From contig JAFXTB010000143.1 in assembly GCA_017525225.1 (NCBI GenBank), forward strand, positions 1 through 36,769: 36,769 bases of DNA. The letters run 5' to 3'. The stretch is from Kiritimatiellia bacterium. GTDB taxonomy: Bacteria > Verrucomicrobiota > Kiritimatiellia > RFP12 > UBA1067. Of the stretch, positions 1-7,045 are shown one piece after another. Position 1 is the first letter of the stretch, and every line of letters starts with the position of its first letter. Both the position numbers and the translations under genes were made by a program. Below the pieces are notes generated by a model. That model was given only the letters and a program-made list of their open reading frames with translations, was not told the origin of the DNA and ran no database searches.

Positions 1-141
1 ATTTATTTAAGAACGAAGCGGAAAAGAAACGAAAAAAGAGGAAGGGAAACCCATAAAACGGGCCTTTCCAATGTTCTTGAGTCACAAATAACGCCCTGAA
101 AATCCGCGTGTCGCCGGTTCGATCCCGGCCTTGGCCACCAA
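1..141. repeat. Terminal direct repeat, left copy (circular-contig overlap)
   Basis: Bases 1-141 are identical to 36629-36769. The repeat contains about 95 bp of phage sequence followed by a tRNA-Phe 3' half. Prophage attL and attR would share only the tRNA-derived core, and one side would show the full tRNA; neither is true here. The simplest reading is a circular genome of 36,628 bp with an assembly overlap of 141 bases, a common maximum k-mer length. A genuine terminally redundant virion end is less likely because the boundary sits exactly at attP. Confidence 0.9.
96..140 (+). other. attP: attP core: 3' half of a tRNA-Phe gene
   Basis: From base 96 the sequence reads as the 3' part of a tRNA: anticodon loop CTGAAAA (anticodon GAA, Phe), 3' anticodon stem TCCGC, variable loop GTGTC, T arm GCCGG-TTCGATC-CCGGC, acceptor strand CTTGGCC, discriminator A and encoded CCA. 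The preceding bases (ATAACGCC) do not pair with TCCGC, so the 5' half is absent and this is not a tRNA gene. Carrying a tRNA 3' end beside an integrase gene is the usual attP design: integration into the host tRNA-Phe gene rebuilds an intact tRNA. The same core is repeated at 36724-36768. Confidence 0.85.
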
Positions 142-144
142 TTC

Positions 145-170
145 AAAACCCCGATATTTACGGGGTTTTT
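145..170 (+). terminator. Intrinsic terminator just downstream of the tRNA core
   Basis: A perfect 9-bp stem (AAAACCCCG, 145-153, with CGGGGTTTT, 161-169), a 7-base loop and a run of five T. It begins 5 bases after the tRNA CCA. After integration it would lie directly behind the rebuilt host tRNA-Phe gene and end its transcript, which would also insulate the integrase gene from host read-through. The A-run on the other side suggests it may work in both directions. Confidence 0.75.
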
Positions 171-185
171 CTTATTCCAGAAGGC

Positions 186-214
186 TTGCAACGTCCGGCA
201 GATTGTGGTATCAT
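186..214 (+). promoter_or_regulatory. Predicted integrase promoter
   Basis: A -35 box TTGCAA (186-191), a 17-base spacer and a -10 box TATCAT (209-214) preceded by TGG, an extended -10. Transcription would start near 221, just before the doubled GGCATTAA repeat at 225-246, so integrase bound to that repeat could repress its own gene. Prediction from sequence only. Confidence 0.5.
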
Positions 215-224
215 GGGCGGCATC

Positions 225-246
225 GGCATTAAAAAGGCATTAATTT
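225..246 (+). promoter_or_regulatory. Putative integrase arm-type sites (right arm of attP)
   Basis: Two adjacent 11-base direct repeats, GGCATTAAAAA and GGCATTAATTT. The same doubled unit occurs on the other side of the attP core at 36611-36632. The gap from core to repeat is 84 bases here and 91 bases on the other side. The integrase has a basic N-terminal extension and an arm-binding-type N-terminal region, as in lambda-like integrases. Confidence 0.6.
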
Positions 247-266
247 GCCGCCAGAAAGGGGTTGCC

Positions 267-1481
267 ATGAGTCAAAAGCGAACAAAGACGAAAAAAGGCG
301 AAACGAAACGGAAGCGCGGAAAGAAGAAGGGCCGCCTCGGAAACGGCGAGGGCACGCTCGTCTGGCGTGGCAAGTACTGGCAGGCGCGCTGGTACAAGAA
401 CGGAAAGCTGGTGTCCCGCTCGACCGGCACGGCCGATCTCGATGAAGCTAAGGACTTCCTGCAGCGCATGTCCGTGATCCGTCGCGGCCAGGACGACCGC
501 GCGGTCGTCCAGAAACTCACCCTGCTCATGTCGGCGAACCTTGCCGATGTCGATACCCGGCTGCAAACGATAGGTATCCCGGTGCGCGACCTGTTCCGCC
601 TGTACAGCGAAGCGCCGAACCGTCACCCAGTCGCCCCGCGCACGCTCGAAGTCTACGGCGGTCAGCTGAACGTGTTGAACGACTGGCTCCGCACGCGCCA
701 CCCCGAGATCACCTCCGTGCGCGACATCTCGCAGGCCGTCGCCGACGAATACATCGCCGATCGCGCAAAGGACGCCTCGCCCAGTACCGTGAATAAGGAT
801 CTGAATCTCTTCTCGGCCGTCTGGCGAACCCTCGCGCGCAAATACGGCCTCGAGTACAATCCCTGGTCTGAGGAGCATATCGCCCGAAAGCGTCTCGAGC
901 AGAAGACGCGGCGAGCTCTCACCCACGACGAGGTCCAGGCGCTCCTGGACAATTCGTCCGGAGAGCTTCGCCTCATGATCCTGCTCGGCGTGTCCACGGG
1001 CCTGCGCCTCGGCGACATCCTGAATCTCTCCTGGGACCAGGTCGATCTCGAACGCCGCCTCTTGACCATCCACCGTACCCGCAAGACCGGCGCGCCCGTA
1101 TGCCTGCCTATCGTGGACGACCTCTTCGACGCCTTGAAGGCCCAGCGCGAAGCCACGGACAGCCCGTTCGTCCTTCCCGAGCAGCATGCCCGCGCCGGCA
1201 AGTCGTCCAGTCCGTCTGTCATCTGTCAGTCGATGCGGTGGCTGTTCAAGCGCGCCGGCATCAAGTCCCAGCAGGACGGCGGCCAGGGAAACAAACGGAA
1301 GGCTCCGCTCGCCACGTTCCATTCCCTGCGCCACACGTTCGTCTCTCGCCTTATCACGCGCGGCGTGAATCCTGCGATCGTCCGCGAGGCCGTAGGCCAT
1401 TCCACAATGCTTATGACCGAGCACTACACGCACATAGACGCCGCCACGCTGCAGGCCGCGCTCGCCCCGGGCAGGGGTTAG
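267..1481 (+). CDS. int: Tyrosine recombinase integrase
   Basis: Site-specific recombinase of 404 aa that would integrate and excise the phage at tRNA-Phe. The full active-site set is visible: Arg247 (TGLRLGD), Lys273 (TRKTG), His352 and Arg355 (HSLRHTF), His378 (VGHST) and nucleophile Tyr387 (EHYTHID). Residues 1-25 are very rich in Lys/Arg and 26-60 resemble the arm-binding domain of lambda-like integrases; a core-binding SAM-like domain follows at about 105-205. The frame is open from 108, but that start would lie inside the attP core. The ATG at 267 has a purine-rich site upstream (AGAAAGGGG). The gene stands alone on the + strand beside attP and converges with the 1478-2389 gene, overlapping it by three bases at the stop codons. 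Confidence 0.95.
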   Translation: MSQKRTKTKKGETKRKRGKKKGRLGNGEGTLVWRGKYWQARWYKNGKLVSRSTGTADLDEAKDFLQRMSVIRRGQDDRAVVQKLTLLMSANLADVDTRLQTIGIPVRDLFRLYSEAPNRHPVAPRTLEVYGGQLNVLNDWLRTRHPEITSVRDISQAVADEYIADRAKDASPSTVNKDLNLFSAVWRTLARKYGLEYNPWSEEHIARKRLEQKTRRALTHDEVQALLDNSSGELRLMILLGVSTGLRLGDILNLSWDQVDLERRLLTIHRTRKTGAPVCLPIVDDLFDALKAQREATDSPFVLPEQHARAGKSSSPSVICQSMRWLFKRAGIKSQQDGGQGNKRKAPLATFHSLRHTFVSRLITRGVNPAIVREAVGHSTMLMTEHYTHIDAATLQAALAPGRG

Positions 1482-2389
1482 GGGCCAGGATGCCGGTAGT
1501 CGTCGGCGAAATGGAAGAAGCACATGTGCCAGACGCCGAGATATACCGACAGCCGGCAGTATCCGGAGCCATCCACCGCGTCCGCGCCCTCCGTGCCATA
1601 CGGCACCTCGGCGAGCCCCAGCGCCTCGAGGATGCCCGATGGATCGTAGCTCACGTCCACGCGCAGCCCTGCGGCCGTCTGCGTCATCGTCGCCGCGTCG
1701 GCAGGCACCAGCCTGCCGCTCGTGCCCGTGCTCGTGCTCGACCAATAGCCCACCCGGAGGTACGGCACGACCGAGTCGAACCATTCCGCCCGTAAATCCG
1801 GGAATACGGCCGAGGCCGTGACGTGCGTCGCGACGCACCTCGCCCAGCTGCCGCCCGACGCCCATACCCAATAATGCAGAGTGTCATCGCCGCACCATGA
1901 CCAGTTCGGCCGCTCACCGCTCCGCGTCTGCGTTACGTCGTGACTGTATGATACCAGCTCCGACGACGCCGCATACTTCACGCCGCCCGCGCCCATCCAG
2001 GCGAACATGTCCGCGACGTCCGAACGCCGCACCTCGTCGCCCTTGGCGACATCGGGCGGAACGTCCCCGAAGTGCACGCGCAGATCTGTCCATCCGCTAA
2101 CCTCGATCACGCCCGACGGGCACGCCGATAGCAGCCGCGTGGACGACGCATCCCCCTGGAGCCTCGAGGCCATCCAGCGGAGCGCGTTGGTATAGGCCGC
2201 TGATGGGCGCTCGAGCATCTCCACGCCCGAGAAACGCCTTCCCACGCTTAGCAGGTTCCACGTCTGCAGCACCTCGCCCAGCCATGCCTCGTCGATGCCG
2301 TAGATCGTCCGATCGCTCTCGTCGCGGACGGGCATGAGAGGCCGCGAAAGGTCTATCCCCGGCGGCGGCGTGACGAATTGCCAACGCAT
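1478..2389 (-). CDS. Hypothetical protein, end of the structural operon
   Basis: About 303 aa, family not recognised. It is rich in Trp, Tyr, Ser and Gly, with no signal peptide or membrane segment, which fits a soluble beta-rich virion or surface protein. It is the last gene of the long - strand operon and its TAA overlaps the integrase stop from the other side. The start lies in a GTGATG junction with the upstream gene; either the GTG at 2392 or the ATG at 2389 could be used, and both are translationally coupled. Position after the tail-fibre-like gene suggests a tail accessory or adsorption role, but nothing in the sequence proves it. Confidence 0.75.
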   Translation of the reverse strand: MRWQFVTPPPGIDLSRPLMPVRDESDRTIYGIDEAWLGEVLQTWNLLSVGRRFSGVEMLERPSAAYTNALRWMASRLQGDASSTRLLSACPSGVIEVSGWTDLRVHFGDVPPDVAKGDEVRRSDVADMFAWMGAGGVKYAASSELVSYSHDVTQTRSGERPNWSWCGDDTLHYWVWASGGSWARCVATHVTASAVFPDLRAEWFDSVVPYLRVGYWSSTSTGTSGRLVPADAATMTQTAAGLRVDVSYDPSGILEALGLAEVPYGTEGADAVDGSGYCRLSVYLGVWHMCFFHFADDYRHPGP

Positions 2390-2586
2390 CACACGTACAC
2401 CACCTTGAACTTCGGCCTGTCCTGTACCGTCATGTCGATCTTGAGTCCCGTCTCGGACCCGTCCGACTGCTGCATCGTGTTGTACATCGTAGCCGCCATC
2501 CAGTTCCAGAACGCCACAAATCCGTCGGCCGTGTCGATGAGCTTGCCCTTCTCGAGGGCCACTGCGCTAGAAGGTTTAACGTACAT
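2389..2586 (-). CDS. Small hypothetical protein downstream of a CACTAAC array
   Basis: 65 aa, not recognised. The middle holds an aromatic and Met-rich stretch (FWNWMAATMYNTM) and the C-terminus is strand-forming. There is no Shine-Dalgarno site: a tandem CACTAAC-type array runs right up to the ATG. Its TGA overlaps the start of the next gene (TGATG), so the two are coupled. Initiation at an internal Met is possible. Confidence 0.6.
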   Translation of the reverse strand: MYVKPSSAVALEKGKLIDTADGFVAFWNWMAATMYNTMQQSDGSETGLKIDMTVQDRPKFKVVYV

Positions 2587-2634
2587 TAGTGATTAGTGGT
2601 TAGTGGTTAGTGGTTAGTCGTTAGCCGTTGGTTA
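2587..2634. repeat. Tandem GGTTAGT array
   Basis: About six imperfect 7-base units (GGTTAGT with TCGTTAGC-like variants) fill the space between two genes. On the coding strand they read as CACTAAC repeats ending at the ATG at 2586, and the left end includes the TAA of the 2632-4158 gene. Similar arrays occur at 14701-14764 and 23640-23674. Confidence 0.85.
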
Positions 2635-4158
2635 GGCGAGGGGGTACTTGAGGCTGCCGGAGATGGTGGAACCGTCGTAGACGAGACGGAGGAGGCGCGG
2701 CGTGGAGGCGTCCGGCTCGTTCAAGAGGACGAGGTGCGTGGCATCGTGTCCGCTCGAAGCCAGCGCCACCGCCGACCACGTGCCGCCGCCGTCCGTGGAT
2801 TCCTCCAGTGCCATGTTCGTCACGTCGAAGTCGGCGATAGTCTGCCCGTAGAAGATGTAGGGAATCGCCGAGGGGTACATGCCGAGATGGTAGAGGGTGG
2901 TATCGTCGGCGGCGTGATACGGCGTGGCGAAGGCGCCGGAAGCCTGCACGCCGGAGTAGAAGAACTTCACGTAGCGCAGCGAAGCCGTGGACGTATCGAA
3001 GGTGCCGTAGATCTTGCCGCCCGACTCTGTGGGGGTGGTGAGGGTGAGCGCCGTCCACGTGATACCGTCGGCGGAGATCTTCGCGGTGAGGTTCGCCGCG
3101 TTGAACGAGCCCACGGTGGTGGTGAGGACATACTCATAAAAGCCATCGCCGCCGTTCGTGTTCAGGCGCGCCCCCAGCACGGTGATGGATCCATCGCCCG
3201 TGTCGGCGTCGGGGTTGTACGGCAGGTGCACCGGGTCGGAAACCGTCTCGCCGTATGCCACCTTGAACGAGCCCATCTCCCCGCCATCCGTGAGCGGGGT
3301 TATGATGCGCGTCGCCGATATGTCGCACTGCGAGGTGATGTCGACATACGTGGATCCGTCCGCCGCGTACTTCACCTCCAGCTGCGTCCGGTCGAAGTCC
3401 TCGAAGTCTGCGGAATACTGCATCCGCCACGCGCCCAGCTGCCAGTACGGGGAATAGAGAAGCAGTGCGCCGCTGTACTCCCTCGACGCCCCCGACTGCT
3501 CGGCGTTGCTCACGGTGCGCGCGCCCCAGCGCAGCCGGTACCATCCCGCCGACCAGCCGTAGTTGAAGTACACCTCGCCGTCCTTTGCGCTCGACGGCGT
3601 CACGGCCGTCCACGAGGCGCGATCGGCGGAATACTCCACGACCAGCGAGGCGTAGGCGAACGAGGGGATGTTCCGCTCGTAGCGGATGTAGAGCCGGGCG
3701 TTGCTCCGGAACATCTCCGTGATGCGCAGATACGCGCCATCGGCCGGAGATTCGTCATAGTCGAACTGCTCGAATAGCCCGTAGCCCTCCGGGTCGTAGA
3801 GGTATCCGGGGTAGTACTGCGTCTGATCCTCGTTCACGTCCACGCGCACCATCCAGAGGTCGGCCTCGTCGTAGTCCAGCGAGACGGTGGCGCAGCACGT
3901 CCGCAGCTTCGTGCAGAGATACACGCCGCTCGCCGAGTAGTACTGCGTGAACTCGCGCGTGTACTGCGCGAGCTTCGCCGCCTGGCATGCCCTGGCGGCC
4001 GCCTCCGACATGCCGAAGTAGTGATAGCTCTTCGTCGCGATGCGGTGGTATTCGTAGACGCGCCGGCCTTGGTTGTACGATCCCGTCCAGGAGGCCGCAT
4101 GCTGGATCTGCAGCCCCTTTTCGACGATCATGTTTTCGGTTGACCAGTACTCGAACAT
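2632..4158 (-). CDS. Putative tail-fibre or surface protein with repeated beta domains
   Basis: About 508 aa. The N-terminal ~140 residues are rich in Tyr and resemble a virion attachment region. After that, four repeats of a beta-sandwich-like unit can be seen by eye, each with a hydrophobic start, then S-x-DG-x-TW or a variant, and ending in a Tyr/Arg-rich strand: LVVEYSADRASWT, LEVKYAADGSTYV, LTAKISADGITWT and LEESTDGGGTWSA. The last repeat begins IADFDVTNM, and a nearly identical IADFNVANM occurs in the 5819-7045 product, so the two share a domain. The chosen ATG at 4158 follows AGGTGGGTG; a GTG at 4161 is the alternative. Located in the tail/lysis end of the late operon. Exact role unknown. 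Confidence 0.75.
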   Translation of the reverse strand: MFEYWSTENMIVEKGLQIQHAASWTGSYNQGRRVYEYHRIATKSYHYFGMSEAAARACQAAKLAQYTREFTQYYSASGVYLCTKLRTCCATVSLDYDEADLWMVRVDVNEDQTQYYPGYLYDPEGYGLFEQFDYDESPADGAYLRITEMFRSNARLYIRYERNIPSFAYASLVVEYSADRASWTAVTPSSAKDGEVYFNYGWSAGWYRLRWGARTVSNAEQSGASREYSGALLLYSPYWQLGAWRMQYSADFEDFDRTQLEVKYAADGSTYVDITSQCDISATRIITPLTDGGEMGSFKVAYGETVSDPVHLPYNPDADTGDGSITVLGARLNTNGGDGFYEYVLTTTVGSFNAANLTAKISADGITWTALTLTTPTESGGKIYGTFDTSTASLRYVKFFYSGVQASGAFATPYHAADDTTLYHLGMYPSAIPYIFYGQTIADFDVTNMALEESTDGGGTWSAVALASSGHDATHLVLLNEPDASTPRLLRLVYDGSTISGSLKYPLA

Positions 4159-4165
4159 CACCCAC

Positions 4166-4738
4166 CTACTTCGTGCCGGGTGTGCAATCCGAACAGTTGC
4201 CCGCCGAATCGCAACTCACGCAGGTCGTGCCATCCGTCACCTGTACGGTGTTGGACGCCGTATCAGTCTTGACTTCCGCCTTCGTCAGGTCGCCGCCCTT
4301 GCTGCTGAAGTAGTTGATCACCTTGCTGGCCGTTGAAAGTGCGACGTCCGCCTGCGCTCCGCCGCCGGCCACTTTGGTGTATGCCTCCGCCGCCTTCTCG
4401 ATGAGCTTCGTCAGCCCGTCCAGCGACGTGTGCACCAGCGCCGTCAGGTTCGTGGCGTCGGCTCCGCCTTCGTAGTTGTTGATGTCGAGCGAGACATCCT
4501 TCCCGGCCTTCGCGGACAGCGAATCGAAGCGCTGCCAGTTCCAGTGCTGGAAGTAGTCGACTTCCCACCCGCCGTCGAGCGTCACGGGATTGTTGTCCTT
4601 GTCGCGCACGACCGTCACCGTCCCGTCCGCGTTCTGGACCGTCGCCAGCGTCTGGGCGTGCCGTTCGACTTCTATCGACTTGCAGCCCGTCAAAACCGCC
4701 GCCGCACTCGCGGCCAACATTATCATCAGTTTCTTCAT
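4166..4738 (-). CDS. Phage-encoded lipoprotein
   Basis: 190 aa with a clear signal peptide (MKKLMIMLAASAAAV) and lipobox LTGC; Cys18 would be lipidated. No Asp follows the Cys (CKS), which in a Gram-negative host would favour the outer membrane. The mature part has no recognised domain and ends in a Cys-rich tail with two C-x-x-C-like spacings (CVSCDSAGNCSDC). It sits among holin-like and DUF1353 genes, so an outer-membrane spanin or a superinfection-exclusion role is possible; neither is shown. Confidence 0.8.
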   Translation of the reverse strand: MKKLMIMLAASAAAVLTGCKSIEVERHAQTLATVQNADGTVTVVRDKDNNPVTLDGGWEVDYFQHWNWQRFDSLSAKAGKDVSLDINNYEGGADATNLTALVHTSLDGLTKLIEKAAEAYTKVAGGGAQADVALSTASKVINYFSSKGGDLTKAEVKTDTASNTVQVTDGTTCVSCDSAGNCSDCTPGTK

Positions 4739-4756
4739 TGTTTTGTCCTTTGGGTT

Positions 4757-5089
4757 TTATCCGTTGTTGTAGTGACGCCAGCCACCCAGCCGGACGCCAA
4801 GCCATTCTATCCACGCGAACGCGCGCGGCATTCCATCCTCGATGATGTCCTCGCGGTACTGCCGATCAGCCTGCGCGCGCGGGATGAGCCCCTGCTCGTA
4901 GGCGTAGTCATGCCGCAGCGATCCGCGCACGTGCCGCTTGTCGAACGGATGGCCCAGGAGCCGCCAGAAGAATCGCGGCACGCTCGCCCCGTCGAACACG
5001 AAGCCCACAGGGATCTCGCCGTATGCGTCGAGCAGCACCTGCCGCCCGTCGTCGAGGTATTCCACCTTTATGCCCGTGCGCCGCACCAT
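4757..5089 (-). CDS. DUF1353 family protein
   Basis: About 110 aa. It carries the family signature of phage DUF1353 proteins (PF07087): VGFVFDGASVPRFFWRLLG followed by a HDYAYEQGLI segment and an R-x-x-AD-x-x-Y/F motif. Members of this family often lie in lysis or tail-end cassettes but their biochemical role is unknown. The conserved Asp, His-Asp and Arg residues look like a metal or active site. The start is in a GTGATGG junction that overlaps the upstream holin-like gene, so the two are coupled. Confidence 0.85.
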   Translation of the reverse strand: MVRRTGIKVEYLDDGRQVLLDAYGEIPVGFVFDGASVPRFFWRLLGHPFDKRHVRGSLRHDYAYEQGLIPRAQADRQYREDIIEDGMPRAFAWIEWLGVRLGGWRHYNNG

Positions 5090-5334
5090 CACTGCCCCAC
5101 GCCGAACAATGACTTGATGATCCAGCAGAACGCCGACCCGAGCGCCGACGCCACGATCGCGATGGTCGCCATGATGCCTCCGCGCCTGGCGTCCTTCAGC
5201 TCGAGATCCTTGATCCGCTTTTCCTTGTCGGCCAGCTCTTTCTCCATCCGCTGCAGGATCACCGTCTGCGCGGCCATCTCGGCCTTGATGTCGCGGACGA
5301 GTCCGTATAGTTCCTTCGCCGCCTCGTCGCTCAT
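5089..5334 (-). CDS. Holin-like small membrane protein (XhlA-type layout)
   Basis: 81 aa: an N-terminal amphipathic coiled coil (about 5-48, with many Glu/Lys/Leu) followed by one membrane span (about 53-77, GIMATIAIVASALGSAFCW). This order is that of XhlA-type haemolysin/holin proteins. The frame is open further upstream but the ATG at 5334 has a strong AAGGAG and overlaps the preceding gene by ATGA. The neighbouring DUF1353, lipoprotein and secreted genes support a lysis role. No endolysin was recognised beside it. Confidence 0.7.
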   Translation of the reverse strand: MSDEAAKELYGLVRDIKAEMAAQTVILQRMEKELADKEKRIKDLELKDARRGGIMATIAIVASALGSAFCWIIKSLFGVGQ

Positions 5335-5822
5335 CTGTCGCTCCTTCCGTTTATGCGGATGCGCGTCTTTCCGGACGGACGCGGCCTCTGCCGCCGAAGC
5401 CTCGCCGGTCGCTTGCCGAGCTTCCGCGCCTTCATGCGTTCCGCCTTCTCCTTCTTCTCGGCCTGGTAGGATTCGTACTGCGCCTTCGTCATGCCGACGT
5501 AGCCCGTCTCCGTCTGTACCACGCGGTAGCAGTCCGGACAGGCCGCCTTCGCAGCCTCCAGCCTGGCCGCGATCTCCTGGCGCCGCTTCTCGATGCTCTC
5601 CTTGCGCTGGCGTTCGCGCTCGGCCTTCCACGCTTCGCGCTCTTCCGGAGTCATGGCCTCCAGCTTGGCCTTGAGCTTCGCGCGCCGCTCCGCCCGTCTG
5701 CCGCGTACCGCCGCCCTCGAAGATTGGACGGCAGCCGTGCCGGGAGCGTCCGTGTGTATCGCATCCCCGGCAAACGCTGGGACGAATGCCGACAGGACGA
5801 TAGCGACCATTATGCGTGTCAT
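5331..5822 (-). CDS. Exported charged coiled-coil protein
   Basis: 163 aa. The first 19-20 residues form a signal peptide ending near AFA-GDA. The rest is highly charged, with a long Arg/Lys/Glu helix (about 40-95), a CPDC pair, and a very basic C-terminal tail. It overlaps the genes on both sides (ATGA at each junction). Family not recognised. An exported helical protein beside a holin and a lipoprotein could be an inner-membrane or periplasmic lysis partner, or a virion component; this is speculation. Confidence 0.7.
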   Translation of the reverse strand: MTRIMVAIVLSAFVPAFAGDAIHTDAPGTAAVQSSRAAVRGRRAERRAKLKAKLEAMTPEEREAWKAERERQRKESIEKRRQEIAARLEAAKAACPDCYRVVQTETGYVGMTKAQYESYQAEKKEKAERMKARKLGKRPARLRRQRPRPSGKTRIRINGRSDR

Positions 5823-7045
5823 AGCGTGACCTCCTCGGCGGACAGCGTGCCGCCCGTGACTTTGATCTTGTAATACTTTGAATCCGTGCCCTTGATTACC
5901 AGCACGTCCTCCACGACGACCGTCCCTCGCAGCTTGATGCGTACGCTCTGCGTTATCGCCGGGCCGTAGGCCAGCCGGTAGAACCTTGCAGACCCCTTGC
6001 ATCCGTGCGGGATCGTCACCGTGCCGGACGTGAAGCCGACGGACTGGCTGTCTACCACTGCCGTATAGTCGTCCTCCGCCAGACCCAGCCACACCGCCTC
6101 ATCCAGCGAATCCGACGTCACCACGCCCATGTTGGCGACGTTGAAATCCGCGATGTCTGTGACATAGCCCAGCACCACCTCTTCGCCCGATATGTCTATC
6201 GAAGTGATGTTGAAATACGTGTACGCCACCGCCGCCCCCGCAGGCGACGAGAACACCATCGCGTCCCGGCGCCCGACCTGTAGCACGAGGTTCGTGGTGG
6301 TGGAGACCGTCCACGTGAAGTCGCCCGCCGAGGTGACGCGCACCGGCTTGGACGCAAGATCCACCACGTGCCTCGCCTTGTACGCCGACCAGTCCTCGCC
6401 CCGGTTGCCGTTGTAGAGGTCGCGCGCCCATGTGCGCAGGTCGCGGAGGTTGTACTTGCCGATAGGATCCATGATTTCAAAGACGACCCTATCCAGATCG
6501 TTGACACATTCCTCATCGCCGAACGCCCGCACGTCCACGGCGATCTGCGACACGACGACAGAGACGCACCCTGCGCCAAGTGCCACGTCCACTCGCGCCA
6601 CGGAGCCCTCCATCGTCTTGTGGTACCATGCCTGCGGCGGCACTATCCCTTCGCCCACACCCTCCACGCGCAGGCTGATGTCGCATACATCCAGGCCGCC
6701 CTTGACCGAAATCACTATCTGGTTCGTGACGCCGGCCTGCGTCATGGTGTACGTGTCCGCCACCGCGTTATAGACAAAGGCAGGCCCGGCGGCCACCGCA
6801 TATTCCGACTTGTCCAACCGCCGCAGCCGATAGCCGCGCAGCGACGCCGGGTCCTTGACCCGCAGCTGCGTTCCCGCGATACCGCCGATGTAGGCTTCCG
6901 CGAATCCGTTGGTATTCTCGACCCAGCATAGTTCCGCGTGCTGGAGCGGCGACGCCGACATCTGCCGCACGCTCGACTTCGGCACGTACAGGCCGTACGC
7001 CGTGAATGCGGCGGCGATGGCCGTTGCCAGTATGATGCGCTTCAT
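5819..7045 (-). CDS. Exported structural-type protein sharing a domain with the fibre-like protein
   Basis: 408 aa with an N-terminal signal-like segment (MKRIILATAIAAAFTAYGL). The remainder is beta-rich. The segment IADFNVANM and the FYRLAYG strand near the C-terminus match IADFDVTNM and LLRLVYDG in the last repeat of the 2632-4158 product, so both share at least one domain. A signal peptide in the middle of a tail operon is unusual. The ATG at 7045 follows AAGGAGG and the stop of the upstream gene immediately precedes it. Function unknown. Confidence 0.75.
   Translation of the reverse strand: MKRIILATAIAAAFTAYGLYVPKSSVRQMSASPLQHAELCWVENTNGFAEAYIGGIAGTQLRVKDPASLRGYRLRRLDKSEYAVAAGPAFVYNAVADTYTMTQAGVTNQIVISVKGGLDVCDISLRVEGVGEGIVPPQAWYHKTMEGSVARVDVALGAGCVSVVVSQIAVDVRAFGDEECVNDLDRVVFEIMDPIGKYNLRDLRTWARDLYNGNRGEDWSAYKARHVVDLASKPVRVTSAGDFTWTVSTTTNLVLQVGRRDAMVFSSPAGAAVAYTYFNITSIDISGEEVVLGYVTDIADFNVANMGVVTSDSLDEAVWLGLAEDDYTAVVDSQSVGFTSGTVTIPHGCKGSARFYRLAYGPAITQSVRIKLRGTVVVEDVLVIKGTDSKYYKIKVTGGTLSAEEVTL

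Noticed and set aside
96-141. A tRNA-Phe gene at either end of the window
   Set aside because: Only the 3' half is present. The bases before the anticodon loop do not form the 5' anticodon strand, D arm or acceptor, so it is an attP core and not a functional tRNA.
240-1871. Long open frame of 543 aa on the - strand across the integrase gene
   Set aside because: It is the antisense of the integrase with skewed Arg/Gly/Ala composition, no ribosome binding site and no recognisable motifs. The same applies to long + strand frames opposite the structural and replication genes, for example 9316-11091, 16973-18640 and 27584-28924.
2587-2634. CRISPR or transposon end for the GGTTAGTG arrays
   Set aside because: There are no spacers, no terminal inverted repeats and no transposase gene anywhere in the window.
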